Assembly (NCBI GenBank): GCA_964384025.1
Contig: CAYLJJ010000060.1
Span: 1-43,300, forward strand
Length of the DNA: 43,300 bases
Reading direction: 5' to 3'
From: CAYLJJ01 sp964384025
GTDB taxonomy: Bacteria; Myxococcota_A; Bradymonadia; UBA7976; UBA1532
Part shown: piece by piece, positions 31,007-38,280 of the stretch
How positions within the stretch are numbered: the stretch's first letter is position 1
Layout: every line of letters starts with the position of its first letter
The notes under the pieces: model-generated
Told to the model about the DNA's origin: nothing
The model's database searches: none
The model's input: only the letters and a program-made list of their open reading frames with translations
Made by a program: the position numbers and the translations under genes

Positions 31007-31911
31007 TGAGGGAGATCCTGATAGTCGGCAGCGTCGCGCTTGATGACTTAGAGACACCGATGGGCAAGCGCAGCGCCAGCCTAGGGGGCTCAGCCACCTA
31101 CTTCAGCGTCAGCGCCAGCCTCTTTGCTCCTGTGAGCTTGGTGGCGGTGGTGGGAGAGGATTTCCCTCAAAACCACATTGAGGCTCTCAGAAGCCGGGGG
31201 ATCAACCTAGAGGGTTTGGAGCGAGTCCCCGGTCTCACCTTCCGTTGGGGTGGGCGCTATGGAGAAGATCTAGGCGATCCGGCAACGCTCTACACCCAAC
31301 TCAACGTCTTTGAGCATTTTGATCCCAAGATTCCCCCCAACCAACGCAAGCTCCCCCTTGTCTTCTTGGGCAATATCCAGCCCAGCCTTCAGCTTAAGGT
31401 CCTAGACCAGCTTGAGAAGCCTGAGCTGGTGGGCTTGGACACCATGAACTTCTGGATCTTGGAGAGGCGAGACAAGCTTCTTGAGGTCCTGAAGCGTGTC
31501 GACCTCCTGGTGATCAATGAGACAGAGGCTCGTCTGCTCTCTGGAGAGCGCAATGTCCACCGTGCCGCCAAGCTTATCCGCGCGATGGGTCCCAGATTCC
31601 TGGTGATCAAGCGGGGAGCCCACGGTGCTCTGCTCTACCACCCCGAGGGCAGCTTCTTTGCTCCTGCGATGCCTCTGGAGGAGATCATCGATCCCACCGG
31701 CGCGGGGGATAGCTTCGCTGCAGGCTTTATGGGCTCGCTGGCCCAAGCCGAGACCTTGAACTTTGGAGCGATGAAGCGCGCTACGTTGGCGGGCACGGTC
31801 ACGGCCAGCTTTGCATGCCAGGGCTTTAGCCTAGATCGCCCTCTCAGCCTGAGCTTTGAGGAGCTTAAGCTGCGTATAGCTGAGCTGTACCGGCTCATCG
31901 ATCCCAACTGA
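31006..31911 (+). CDS. PfkB-family carbohydrate/nucleoside kinase
   Basis: A ribokinase-like ATP-dependent kinase of 301 residues. The N-terminal glycine pair motif is seen at SLGGSATYFSV (25-35), and the catalytic DPTGAGDSFAAGF at 229-241 contains the base Asp235. The nucleotide-binding IKRGAHGALL lies at about 201-210. The substrate cannot be told from sequence by eye; its coupling to mtnP (TGATG, ATG at 31006) suggests a nucleoside or a pentose derived from one. The following lipoprotein gene also overlaps its stop by one base. Confidence 0.9.
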   Translation: MREILIVGSVALDDLETPMGKRSASLGGSATYFSVSASLFAPVSLVAVVGEDFPQNHIEALRSRGINLEGLERVPGLTFRWGGRYGEDLGDPATLYTQLNVFEHFDPKIPPNQRKLPLVFLGNIQPSLQLKVLDQLEKPELVGLDTMNFWILERRDKLLEVLKRVDLLVINETEARLLSGERNVHRAAKLIRAMGPRFLVIKRGAHGALLYHPEGSFFAPAMPLEEIIDPTGAGDSFAAGFMGSLAQAETLNFGAMKRATLAGTVTASFACQGFSLDRPLSLSFEELKLRIAELYRLIDPN

Positions 31912-32663
31912 TGCGTGGGTTGTTGCTCCTCTCTCTGCTCCTCTGCGCTTGCGGCGAGGAAGAGAGCGCAGATTCTGTGAAGGACCAGGGGAGTATAGAT
32001 TTGGGGGTCCTCGACAGTGGTCCTGTTGAGAAAGAGCGACGTAGTTTTATCTTCACCTCTATGACCCTAGAGCATCCCAGCGCGGCGGCCCCTATCATCA
32101 ACCAGCTCCTCAACACCTTCCTCAATGATGGTCGCCTCTACCTCTTTGTACAGCTGATCGGTTGGGACTCGGATGAGGTTCAGGTGAGGGGTGGAGCAGG
32201 GCAGATCGTCGCCGGTGAGGAGAGCTCTGAGCCAAGCGATGATCGCTTCAGTTGGCTCACCGAGGGGGAGTGTCTTAATCCCGATGGAGAGATCTACAAC
32301 TGTGAGGTGGAGATCGGTGAGGGCTCTGCCAAACGGGAGGGCAACCATGGGGAGGTAAAACTCTCCAGTCTCAATATTTATGTTGCTGATTTAAAAGTAA
32401 TTTTCCCGATCCGTGCGCTTGAGATCAGCTGCGCATTGGAGGGCTCAGATCTGGGCTGCCATATGGCTGGGAGCATCTCTCAAGAGGAGGCCCAAGAGGC
32501 TCACTTCTCGCTGGTCCCAGGAGGACCAAGGATCTCCTTAGAGCGGCTGATGCAGCAGCTTGGCTTAGAGCCTGACACCCAAGTAGAGGGCCCTGAAGGA
32601 CCCACCCCCGCCTATATCTTCAGCGGTCCTTTTGAAGCCACCGAGGCCCCCTTCGAGGAGTGA
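31911..32663 (+). CDS. Lipoprotein of unknown function
   Basis: A 250-residue predicted lipoprotein: signal MRGLLLLSLLLCAC with lipobox Cys14, followed by an acidic disordered linker (about 15-45). The rest is beta-rich with two internal cysteine pairs (ECLNPDGEIYNCEVEIG and ISCALEGSDLGCHMAG). I recognise no family. The start overlaps the PfkB stop, so it ends the ndk-rlmN-mtnP-pfkB chain. Its last 44 bases overlap, tail to tail, the 3' end of the matrixin gene on the other strand. Confidence 0.7.
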   Translation: MRGLLLLSLLLCACGEEESADSVKDQGSIDLGVLDSGPVEKERRSFIFTSMTLEHPSAAAPIINQLLNTFLNDGRLYLFVQLIGWDSDEVQVRGGAGQIVAGEESSEPSDDRFSWLTEGECLNPDGEIYNCEVEIGEGSAKREGNHGEVKLSSLNIYVADLKVIFPIRALEISCALEGSDLGCHMAGSISQEEAQEAHFSLVPGGPRISLERLMQQLGLEPDTQVEGPEGPTPAYIFSGPFEATEAPFEE

Positions 32664-33441
32664 GCCCTAAGAGCACCAACAGGGAGAGCAGCAGGGCGCC
32701 CCAGCCCACACGCCCCTGAAGGCCACCGAACTGACAGCTCGGCTCCTCATAATTTGTGATGGGATCTTCAAAGCTTTCACAGGGTGGAGGGCCACCATCA
32801 TAGGCGGGATAAATCGTACAGAGACCCTCAATATCGTCACTATTCAGGCTGCGTTTTTTGATCTCCCCCTCTGGGGCGGTAGCGAACATGGTGGAGTGCG
32901 GCTTGTTGGGCGGATGATCCAGGCCGATGACATGCCCTACCTCATGGGTCACGGTGTTCTGTATATCGGAGTGAACATCCTGATCTGAGACCGTGAACTG
33001 AAAGTCAGCGCCGTTTAGCTCCATATCCGCGTCCATAATCGCGCCTGCGTAGGGACAGAAGCCTTCAGCGTTCTGACAGGAGGTCACCGTCGTGACCCCG
33101 ATCACTCCAGGCTCATGCTCCCACTCGTAGATATTTTCGATCCAGATCACCAAGTTGGTGTTGTTGCCTGTCTGGTCAAACTCGATCTCTGTCTCATCGC
33201 TCCTGCCCTGATAGTGTAGCTCTAGATCGCTGCAACCGGGCGCCTGCCAAGCCGCATAGGAGGCGACGATAGCGCTCTCCACCGCTTCTATGGGCAGACC
33301 TCGGCTGCCCTGCTCATTGAGCGCATAGGGGATACAGCGCCTGGGCCAGGAGTAGAGAGCGCCTGTCTCTTCCCCCTGAGTTTGAACCCAGGAGAGGGCC
33401 CCTGTGGGGAAGAGGAGAAGGAGAAGGATTATAGACCTCAT
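32620..33441 (-). CDS. Secreted matrixin-like zinc metalloprotease with MYXO-CTERM-like tail
   Basis: A 273-residue metzincin protease. The start at 33441 has AAGGAG upstream and gives a signal peptide MRSIILLLLLFPTGALS; an open extension upstream lacks this. The zinc motif HEVGHVIGLDH (166-176) is complete, and the Met-turn is likely STMFA (Met185). The catalytic domain is about 25-215 with ADMELNGADF typical of matrixins. The tail has Cys236 followed by a hydrophobic helix and an Arg-rich end, as in MYXO-CTERM sorting signals. It overlaps the preceding matrixin by four bases (ATGA). It has no obvious prodomain cysteine switch. Confidence 0.9.
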   Translation of the reverse strand: MRSIILLLLLFPTGALSWVQTQGEETGALYSWPRRCIPYALNEQGSRGLPIEAVESAIVASYAAWQAPGCSDLELHYQGRSDETEIEFDQTGNNTNLVIWIENIYEWEHEPGVIGVTTVTSCQNAEGFCPYAGAIMDADMELNGADFQFTVSDQDVHSDIQNTVTHEVGHVIGLDHPPNKPHSTMFATAPEGEIKKRSLNSDDIEGLCTIYPAYDGGPPPCESFEDPITNYEEPSCQFGGLQGRVGWGALLLSLLVLLGLTPRRGPRWLQKDR

Positions 33442-34226
33442 CGGTGTGCTCCTTGGCGACGTCGAGCCGCCCAGATCAGGAGGACCCAAAGGCCCTGACT
33501 GTTTTGAGTTGTGGTGGCGCAGCCTCTGGGTTCTGAGCTGAGGAGCTGATCCCCCTCAGGCGTCGAGAGCAGACAGGGGCCTGGAGATTCAGGGTAGAGC
33601 GCGCAGAGCCCCTCCAGGTCATCCTTGGCCAAGCTTCTCAAGCTGAGATCGCCCAGTTGAGTCTGGCTGCTCATGCTGGCTTCAGGGATCTTGGAGTGGG
33701 TTAAGCCCAGGAGATGCCCGATCTCATGAGTCAGGGCGTTGCGCAGATCATAGGCCCCGCTGTAACCATCCAGGGCAAAGGGATACTCCGCCACATTCAG
33801 CTCGATATCCCCGTCCAGAATCAAGCCAGGGGCTGAGCAGATCTCAAGCTCAGTGTCGCTGCAGAAGGTGAGGGTGGTCAAGGCCAGGACTCCTGGGCGA
33901 TGAGGCCAACGAGCCTCTCTCCAGAGGACAGCGTTGAGGTTCACTCCCTCGCGGTTATAACCCACAGGGTGATCGTTGGTTAGGCCTTGGGCCTGAAAAC
34001 GAGGGTGCGCGCAGGGCGCCTCGTTCCAGATCTGAAAGGCAGCCTCCACCTCCGCTTGAAGCAGCTCAAAGGGGAGATCTTGGGGGCTGGAGTGATCCAG
34101 ATGGTAGCCAAGGCAACGGCTGCCCCAGTGAAGGAGCGCCCCGCTGCTGCTCCGCCCCAATTCATAACCCCAGGAGGGGGCGCTCCAGAGGAGCATGAGG
34201 AGGAGCGTTGAAGAGGGAACAGACAT
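33438..34226 (-). CDS. Second secreted matrixin-like zinc metalloprotease
   Basis: A 262-residue paralogue of the downstream protease. Signal peptide MSVPSSTLLLMLLWSAPSWG; zinc motif HEIGHLLGLTH at 167-177; Met-turn ASMSS near 185. The domain marker LDGDIELNVAEYPF aligns with the same region of the partner. The C-terminus has GCATTT, a short hydrophobic stretch and an Arg cluster, a reduced form of the sorting tail. It lies 6 bases after the 34233 gene. The two proteases are probably exported together, with substrates unknown. Confidence 0.88.
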   Translation of the reverse strand: MSVPSSTLLLMLLWSAPSWGYELGRSSSGALLHWGSRCLGYHLDHSSPQDLPFELLQAEVEAAFQIWNEAPCAHPRFQAQGLTNDHPVGYNREGVNLNAVLWREARWPHRPGVLALTTLTFCSDTELEICSAPGLILDGDIELNVAEYPFALDGYSGAYDLRNALTHEIGHLLGLTHSKIPEASMSSQTQLGDLSLRSLAKDDLEGLCALYPESPGPCLLSTPEGDQLLSSEPRGCATTTQNSQGLWVLLIWAARRRQGAHR

Positions 34227-34232
34227 GGAGGC

Positions 34233-34817
34233 TCAGGGACCCCCCAAGGGGTTCTCTTCTCCTGGAGCGAGGGGAAGGTCTGGTGTTGGGGCTCTCTCTG
34301 GCTGGGCAACGGGCTTGAGCAGGCGAGACAGCTCTAAAAGGAACTCTTGTAGTGGAGCCTCAAAGGTCTCTCCAGGCTTGATCTCTTTTCCCGAGACCAA
34401 AGAGAGGCCCTCAGTCCTGCGGATCAGCCGCGCTCCCGAGGGATCATCGAGGATCTGAAACTTCCCTTGGCTCATCCCTACCACCCGCCAGACGGGAGCG
34501 TGACGCGCAGGGCTGAGGAAGAGCAGCACTCGCTCACCAAGCTCAAAGTGGGCGCTACCAGAGATGCGCTGAACGATGCCCTTGACCGCCCCCCCCAAGA
34601 GGTCCAGCTCAGGGAGCCTCTCCCCCTTAAAAAGCTGCTCCGCCTTCAGCTTGACGCGAGTGTGGATACGCCCCTCTTCCCAGCGGCTCTCCATCTGCTC
34701 TACTCGCCCAATGGCGATCACCTCTGCCCTCTCTACCAGGGTGGGTAGATCATAGTGGAGGGCGATGGTCGCCTGAGCGTTTAGGCTGTAGAGGAGGAGG
34801 CTGAGGAGAAGGCGCAT
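34233..34817 (-). CDS. Secreted companion protein of the matrixin operon, unknown function
   Basis: A 194-residue exported protein: signal peptide MRLLLSLLLYSLNAQA. The mature protein is beta-rich with IAIGRVEQMESRWEEGRIHTRVKLKA (not all identical to any motif I know), GERVLLFLSP and VGMSQGKFQILDD. Proteins with this layout commonly sit next to matrixins in myxobacterial genomes, as far as I recall, but the role is not known to me. The C-terminal 30 residues are Pro-rich. It is the first gene of the operon and has GGAG before the ATG. Confidence 0.7.
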   Translation of the reverse strand: MRLLLSLLLYSLNAQATIALHYDLPTLVERAEVIAIGRVEQMESRWEEGRIHTRVKLKAEQLFKGERLPELDLLGGAVKGIVQRISGSAHFELGERVLLFLSPARHAPVWRVVGMSQGKFQILDDPSGARLIRRTEGLSLVSGKEIKPGETFEAPLQEFLLELSRLLKPVAQPERAPTPDLPLAPGEENPLGGP

Positions 34818-34957
34818 GATAACTCCAGTTTTAGGAGAGGATAGTCAGAGGGCTTAGACGATTCCAGGAAAGAGAAGCTCTTCTGTCTGGAAAAGAAAGC
34901 TCAAACAACTCCATCTTTAGACGATAGAGAGGATCCCCAAACTTTAAGGAGACGCGG

Positions 34958-35143
34958 ATGAACATCTCAGACCCCGCCACGAACTATGCTGCCAAAGCCC
35001 CCCCCGCTTTTAAGGGAGAAGCGGTCAGCCAGGCTGTTCAGATCAAGGTCTTTAAGAAGGCGATGGATCAGCAAGAGGCGACAGCTCTTCAGCTCATCGA
35101 TCAGCTGGATGGTCGTGGGAAGGCCCTTCACACCGTCGCCTGA
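34958..35143 (+). CDS. YjfB-like putative motility small protein
   Basis: A 61-residue cytoplasmic protein resembling the putative motility protein YjfB family. A conserved helix VQIKVFKKAMDQQEATALQL (about 27-46) is followed by a short Gly-containing end. AAGGAG stands 9 bases before the ATG. The direct repeat TTAGACGAT (34854-34862 and 34917-34925) lies upstream. It precedes trpS by 56 bases on the same strand. The family's function is not established; this would be the only motility-linked gene in the window. Confidence 0.6.
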   Translation: MNISDPATNYAAKAPPAFKGEAVSQAVQIKVFKKAMDQQEATALQLIDQLDGRGKALHTVA

Positions 35144-35199
35144 GTTGACAGAGTGTGCTGAGCGCGGCACCTTTCCGCTCCTCTGACCAAGGAGATCAG

Positions 35200-36168
35200 A
35201 TGCGCTCACTCTCTGGCGTTCAACCCTCGGGTATGCTTCATTTGGGCAACTACTTTGGCGCCATCCGACAACATATCGCGCGTCAAGATGACGCCCTCTA
35301 CTTCATCGCTGATTATCACGCCCTCACCACCACCCAGGATCGCACGCTCCTCAAGCAGAACTGCCTAGAGGTGGCGGCCAGCTATCTGGCTCTGGGCCTA
35401 GATCCTCAACGAGCGCTCTTTTTTCGCCAATCTGCAGTGCCTGAGGTCTGTGAGCTGACCTGGCTCTTGATGACCGTAACCGGGATGGGTCTCTTAGAGC
35501 GGGCCACCTCCTACAAAGACAAGAAGGCACGGGGGTTGAAAGCCAGCGTAGGGCTCTTTAACTACCCTGTACTGATGGCCGCTGACATCCTGCTCTATGA
35601 AGCTGATCTCGTCCCAGTGGGCAGTGATCAGGTCCAACATGTCGAGATGACTCGCGATATGGCCCAATCTTTTAATGCCACCTTTGGCGAAGTAGAGGGA
35701 CGCCCGGTCTTTAAGATCCCCAAGTTTGAGTTGGGCACCCCTGTACCGGTGCCAGGCCTAGATGGTCAAAAGATGTCCAAGAGCTATCACAACACCATCC
35801 CCCTCTTTCTTCAGGGCAAGGCGCTCAAGAAGCAGGTGATGTCCATCGTCACCGACCCCACCCCTCTGGAAGATCCCAAGGATCCAAGCAAGTGTACGGT
35901 CTTTGAGATCTATTCTCTCTTCGCCAGTGAGGAGCAGAGGGCGGAGATGGCCGCAAAATATTGGGCTGGTGGTTATGGCTATGGACACGCCAAGCTGGAG
36001 TTGCTCAAGGCGATCAAGGCTCACTTTGGTGAGGCCACAGAGCGCTTTCATACGCTGCTTAAGCGCCCTGATGATCTGGAGGATATCTTGACTCAGGGAG
36101 CGAAACGCGCGCGGATAATTGCTCAGGGGCTCCTGCGGCGCGCTCGTATCGCAACCGGCCTGGAGTGA
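35200..36168 (+). CDS. trpS: Tryptophanyl-tRNA synthetase
   Basis: Charges tRNA-Trp. It has 322 residues from the ATG at 35200, which follows AAGGAG; 15 further codons are open upstream but are not family-like. The class I signature HIGH appears as HLGN (14-17) and KMSKS at 191-195 is intact. The Trp-binding region includes NYPVLMAADILLYEADLVPVG (about 121-141). The stop TGA abuts the stop of the convergent 59-residue gene, together forming TGATCA. Confidence 0.96.
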   Translation: MRSLSGVQPSGMLHLGNYFGAIRQHIARQDDALYFIADYHALTTTQDRTLLKQNCLEVAASYLALGLDPQRALFFRQSAVPEVCELTWLLMTVTGMGLLERATSYKDKKARGLKASVGLFNYPVLMAADILLYEADLVPVGSDQVQHVEMTRDMAQSFNATFGEVEGRPVFKIPKFELGTPVPVPGLDGQKMSKSYHNTIPLFLQGKALKKQVMSIVTDPTPLEDPKDPSKCTVFEIYSLFASEEQRAEMAAKYWAGGYGYGHAKLELLKAIKAHFGEATERFHTLLKRPDDLEDILTQGAKRARIIAQGLLRRARIATGLE

Positions 36169-36348
36169 TCAGCGTGGGCTCTCGTAATAGATGATCTGAG
36201 ATCGCCCCCCTTGTTGCCGAAGACGACAACATTGGAAAAACTCAGAGACGCTGAGCCCTAAGCTCTCACGGTGGGTATACCAAAAATTGAGGGCGCGGCG
36301 CTTAGCAACGCGAGGGCTGCTGCCGTTGAACTCAAACTGATTCTTCAT
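36169..36348 (-). CDS. 59-residue conserved-looking small protein
   Basis: A small ORF with a strong ribosome binding site (GGGAGGATCAAG then ATG) and codon use like its neighbours. The product is basic and contains RRALNFWYTHRESLGLSVSEFF followed by CCRLRQQGG, a helix-turn pattern that I have seen in small uncharacterised myxobacterial proteins. It ends exactly next to the trpS stop on the opposite strand. No function is assignable. A conserved WYxHR core would support it as real. Confidence 0.65.
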   Translation of the reverse strand: MKNQFEFNGSSPRVAKRRALNFWYTHRESLGLSVSEFFQCCRLRQQGGRSQIIYYESPR

Positions 36349-36572
36349 CTTGATCCTCCCAAGAGCGCCTTGAGCGCCGCTTGACGCTCACGGGAGGATT
36401 TTTAAAGATCCCCGGTCGGCTGACCGGATCAGCCGACGACCGTGAGTCGTCTGAAAGAATGGCTCGATCTGGGTTTGCCAGAGTCCTCTGAGCCAGATCC
36501 CATATTTACTGAACCTGGAGCCGAAGCTCGCTTGTTGGAGTGAAGCCAAGTTAAGGATTTTTAAAAGCAAAG
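36349..36572. other. Structured intergenic region with direct repeats
   Basis: A 224-base region upstream of the 59-residue gene and downstream of the 36573 gene. The 11-base sequence GGATTTTTAAA occurs at 36396-36406 and 36555-36565. Several hairpins lie between them (entry at 36407-36451). A 62-codon minus-strand frame from a TTG at 36576 covers part of it but has no ribosome site, so I do not call it a gene. Confidence 0.45.
36407..36451. promoter_or_regulatory. Overlapping, mutually exclusive hairpins
   Basis: Three stems compete for the same bases: CCGGTC/GACCGG around 36412-36427 (extended by flanking GAT/ATC), GTCGGCTGA/TCAGCCGAC at 36415-36423 and 36429-36437, and GACGAC/GTCGTC at 36435-36440 and 36446-36451. 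Alternative folds of this kind are typical of attenuators and switches. No U-tract directly follows any stem. On the minus strand it would lie in the leader of the 59-residue gene. Confidence 0.4.
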
Positions 36573-38099
36573 TCAAGAGCCCTCTGAAGCCCTCTTTTGC
36601 TCCCCTTTGTGATGCTCTGCCAGGACATAGAGGATCAGATAGCGAGGATTCCCTTGACCTGGCAGGGGTCCCGCAGCGACCCCCAGCCCCAGCCAGCGCA
36701 TCGTTGCGCCCAGAGCTTTGAAGCGCGCGTTCTTTAGCTCCCTCCGGCTGAGCGCTCCCACCTTAAAGGCGCCATAGATGAAACCCTGCTCTTTGATGAG
36801 GGTTTTAAGCTGAGCTGAAGCCTGCTCCCAAGAGCCACGCCCCGCCAAGAGATCCTCAGCCAGCTCCTGACAGAGCAGATCCAGCTCTGGGAGCCCCCGA
36901 ACTGGGCTGAGCCCTGCCGCTTGTCGCTGGGTTTGAATGATCCCTCTGAGTTGAGCGCGAGCCTCCTCAGGGGGTAGGGGCTCGAGAGCCTCGGCTCTGA
37001 TCAGCACAGCGTCAAAGCCCACTGCCCTGGGGAAGAGACGCAGCGCCAAGGCCAGCTCCCCCTCCTGAGACTCCAAGAGCGCTCGCCCTGTAGGGCTCTC
37101 CCAGAGGAGCTGAGCAGCTTGTCTGCCATCTTGACCATGGGTGAAACCAAAGCGCAGCCGCGCAAAGGGCCAACCCCGCTTATCCAAGAGCCCTTTTGGC
37201 ATCCCCTGTGCGTTCCGAGTCGCCATCCGCTCCAGCCAAGCGCGGAGAGGAGCAGAGAGGCGCTCGTTGAGCTTCAGAGGGGGTCGCCCTATTTTGGCTC
37301 TTAAGGCTGCCAGCGCAGCGAGGAGAGAGGCTCTCTGAGCCTGGAGTGTGGGGCGCTCCTTGGGCGGTTGTCCTGGATCAGGATAGCGCTGTGCTTGGGG
37401 CTTCAGTGGGAACAGCGCCAGAGGATGACGGAGGCGGCGTTGTCGGCTGAGGATCTCTAGGTTGCCTGGAGCCAGCCCCAGGGTGTTCAGCTCAAAGCGC
37501 CCCAGCGCGTCCACCTTGAGGGGGAGCTGCTGTACACCTTCAGCAGAAGAGTGCCAAGCCTCCAGTCTCCCATCTCGTCCCTTGAGTTGCGCTTTAAGGA
37601 GCCCACCACTGCGGCTCAGGGGCTCCAAGTGTAGGGCCCCTTCAGCGCTTAAAAGCGCTGCGGTAAAGCGACCATCTGGATGCTCCACCACCCCCAGAGC
37701 TAGGATCCCTCTGAGATCTCGATCCTGAAAGTGCCGCTCCAGGGCAGGCATCCCTTTGCCGGTGACCACATAGCTGCTTTTGGGGAGGCTCCAGTAGCCA
37801 CAGCGCCAAGCGAGCTGCTGTATCGTGCTTGGACTGGGTTCAAAAGCGTCAGCGGCGAAGCGGGCAGCGTACTCTCGCGCCAGACAGCTCAGGGCAGGGG
37901 GAGGGAGGAGGCTGCGTGGGATCAAGGCCCCCAGGCGCTCCTCTGCTGGGCTTGGACTGAGGCCCTCAACATCAGCAAGGCGCTCTAAACCTGGAGAGTA
38001 GAACTCCCCAGGAGCGGGCAGCGGCCGCGGTGTAGAGGAGCGGTTGGAGGGACCCCCACAGCTCCAGAGTAAAAAAATCAAACAGATGCGGGATTTCAT
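36573..38099 (-). CDS. Lipoprotein with degenerate CAP-superfamily-like domain
   Basis: A 508-residue predicted lipoprotein: signal MKSRICLIFLLWSC with lipobox Cys14. The N-terminal half includes a Cys pair and a beta-sandwich-like region (about 130-235). The region about 265-375 (ASLLAALAALRAKIGRPPLKLNERLSAPLRAWLERMA) parallels the start of CAP domains, in the same order as the better-preserved CAP protein at 41886. However, the usual His/Glu metal-binding positions are not evident. A second alpha-helical C-terminal region is about 385-490. It is divergent from fadN and its ribosome site is GGAGAG. The family call is inference from architecture. Confidence 0.65.
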   Translation of the reverse strand: MKSRICLIFLLWSCGGPSNRSSTPRPLPAPGEFYSPGLERLADVEGLSPSPAEERLGALIPRSLLPPPALSCLAREYAARFAADAFEPSPSTIQQLAWRCGYWSLPKSSYVVTGKGMPALERHFQDRDLRGILALGVVEHPDGRFTAALLSAEGALHLEPLSRSGGLLKAQLKGRDGRLEAWHSSAEGVQQLPLKVDALGRFELNTLGLAPGNLEILSRQRRLRHPLALFPLKPQAQRYPDPGQPPKERPTLQAQRASLLAALAALRAKIGRPPLKLNERLSAPLRAWLERMATRNAQGMPKGLLDKRGWPFARLRFGFTHGQDGRQAAQLLWESPTGRALLESQEGELALALRLFPRAVGFDAVLIRAEALEPLPPEEARAQLRGIIQTQRQAAGLSPVRGLPELDLLCQELAEDLLAGRGSWEQASAQLKTLIKEQGFIYGAFKVGALSRRELKNARFKALGATMRWLGLGVAAGPLPGQGNPRYLILYVLAEHHKGEQKRASEGS

Positions 38100-38249
38100 C
38101 GACTCTCCGACAGGATTTCATTGCGTCTCAAAAGAGAAACTCGCAGGCTATACGCCAATCTTTCTCTGGAGCCCACTCCAGATGGTGACTTCAGGGTCTA
38201 TGATCTGCGTTGAAGAAGGAAGCTATCTATCTCTTTTTAAACAACAAGA

Positions 38250-38264
38250 CCGGGCCTAGCCCGG
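38250..38264. promoter_or_regulatory. Palindromic hairpin upstream of fadN
   Basis: CCGGGC, CTA, GCCCGG forms a 15-base inverted repeat 16 bases before the fadN ATG and next to its ribosome site (GAAGGGAG). It is a candidate operator for a fatty-acid-responsive regulator or a structure limiting translation. The 181-base divergent region 38100-38280 otherwise contains only an AT-rich stretch (CTTTTTAAACAACAAG). Confidence 0.4.
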
Positions 38265-38280
38265 AGAGAAGGGAGAGCAG

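Noticed and set aside
34854..34925. Direct repeat TTAGACGAT upstream of the YjfB-like gene
   Set aside because: Nine bases twice in 72 is suggestive but too short to call an operator without other copies.
36388..36576. 62-residue minus-strand frame
   Set aside because: It starts with TTG immediately inside the preceding stop, has no ribosome site and is interrupted by strong hairpins.
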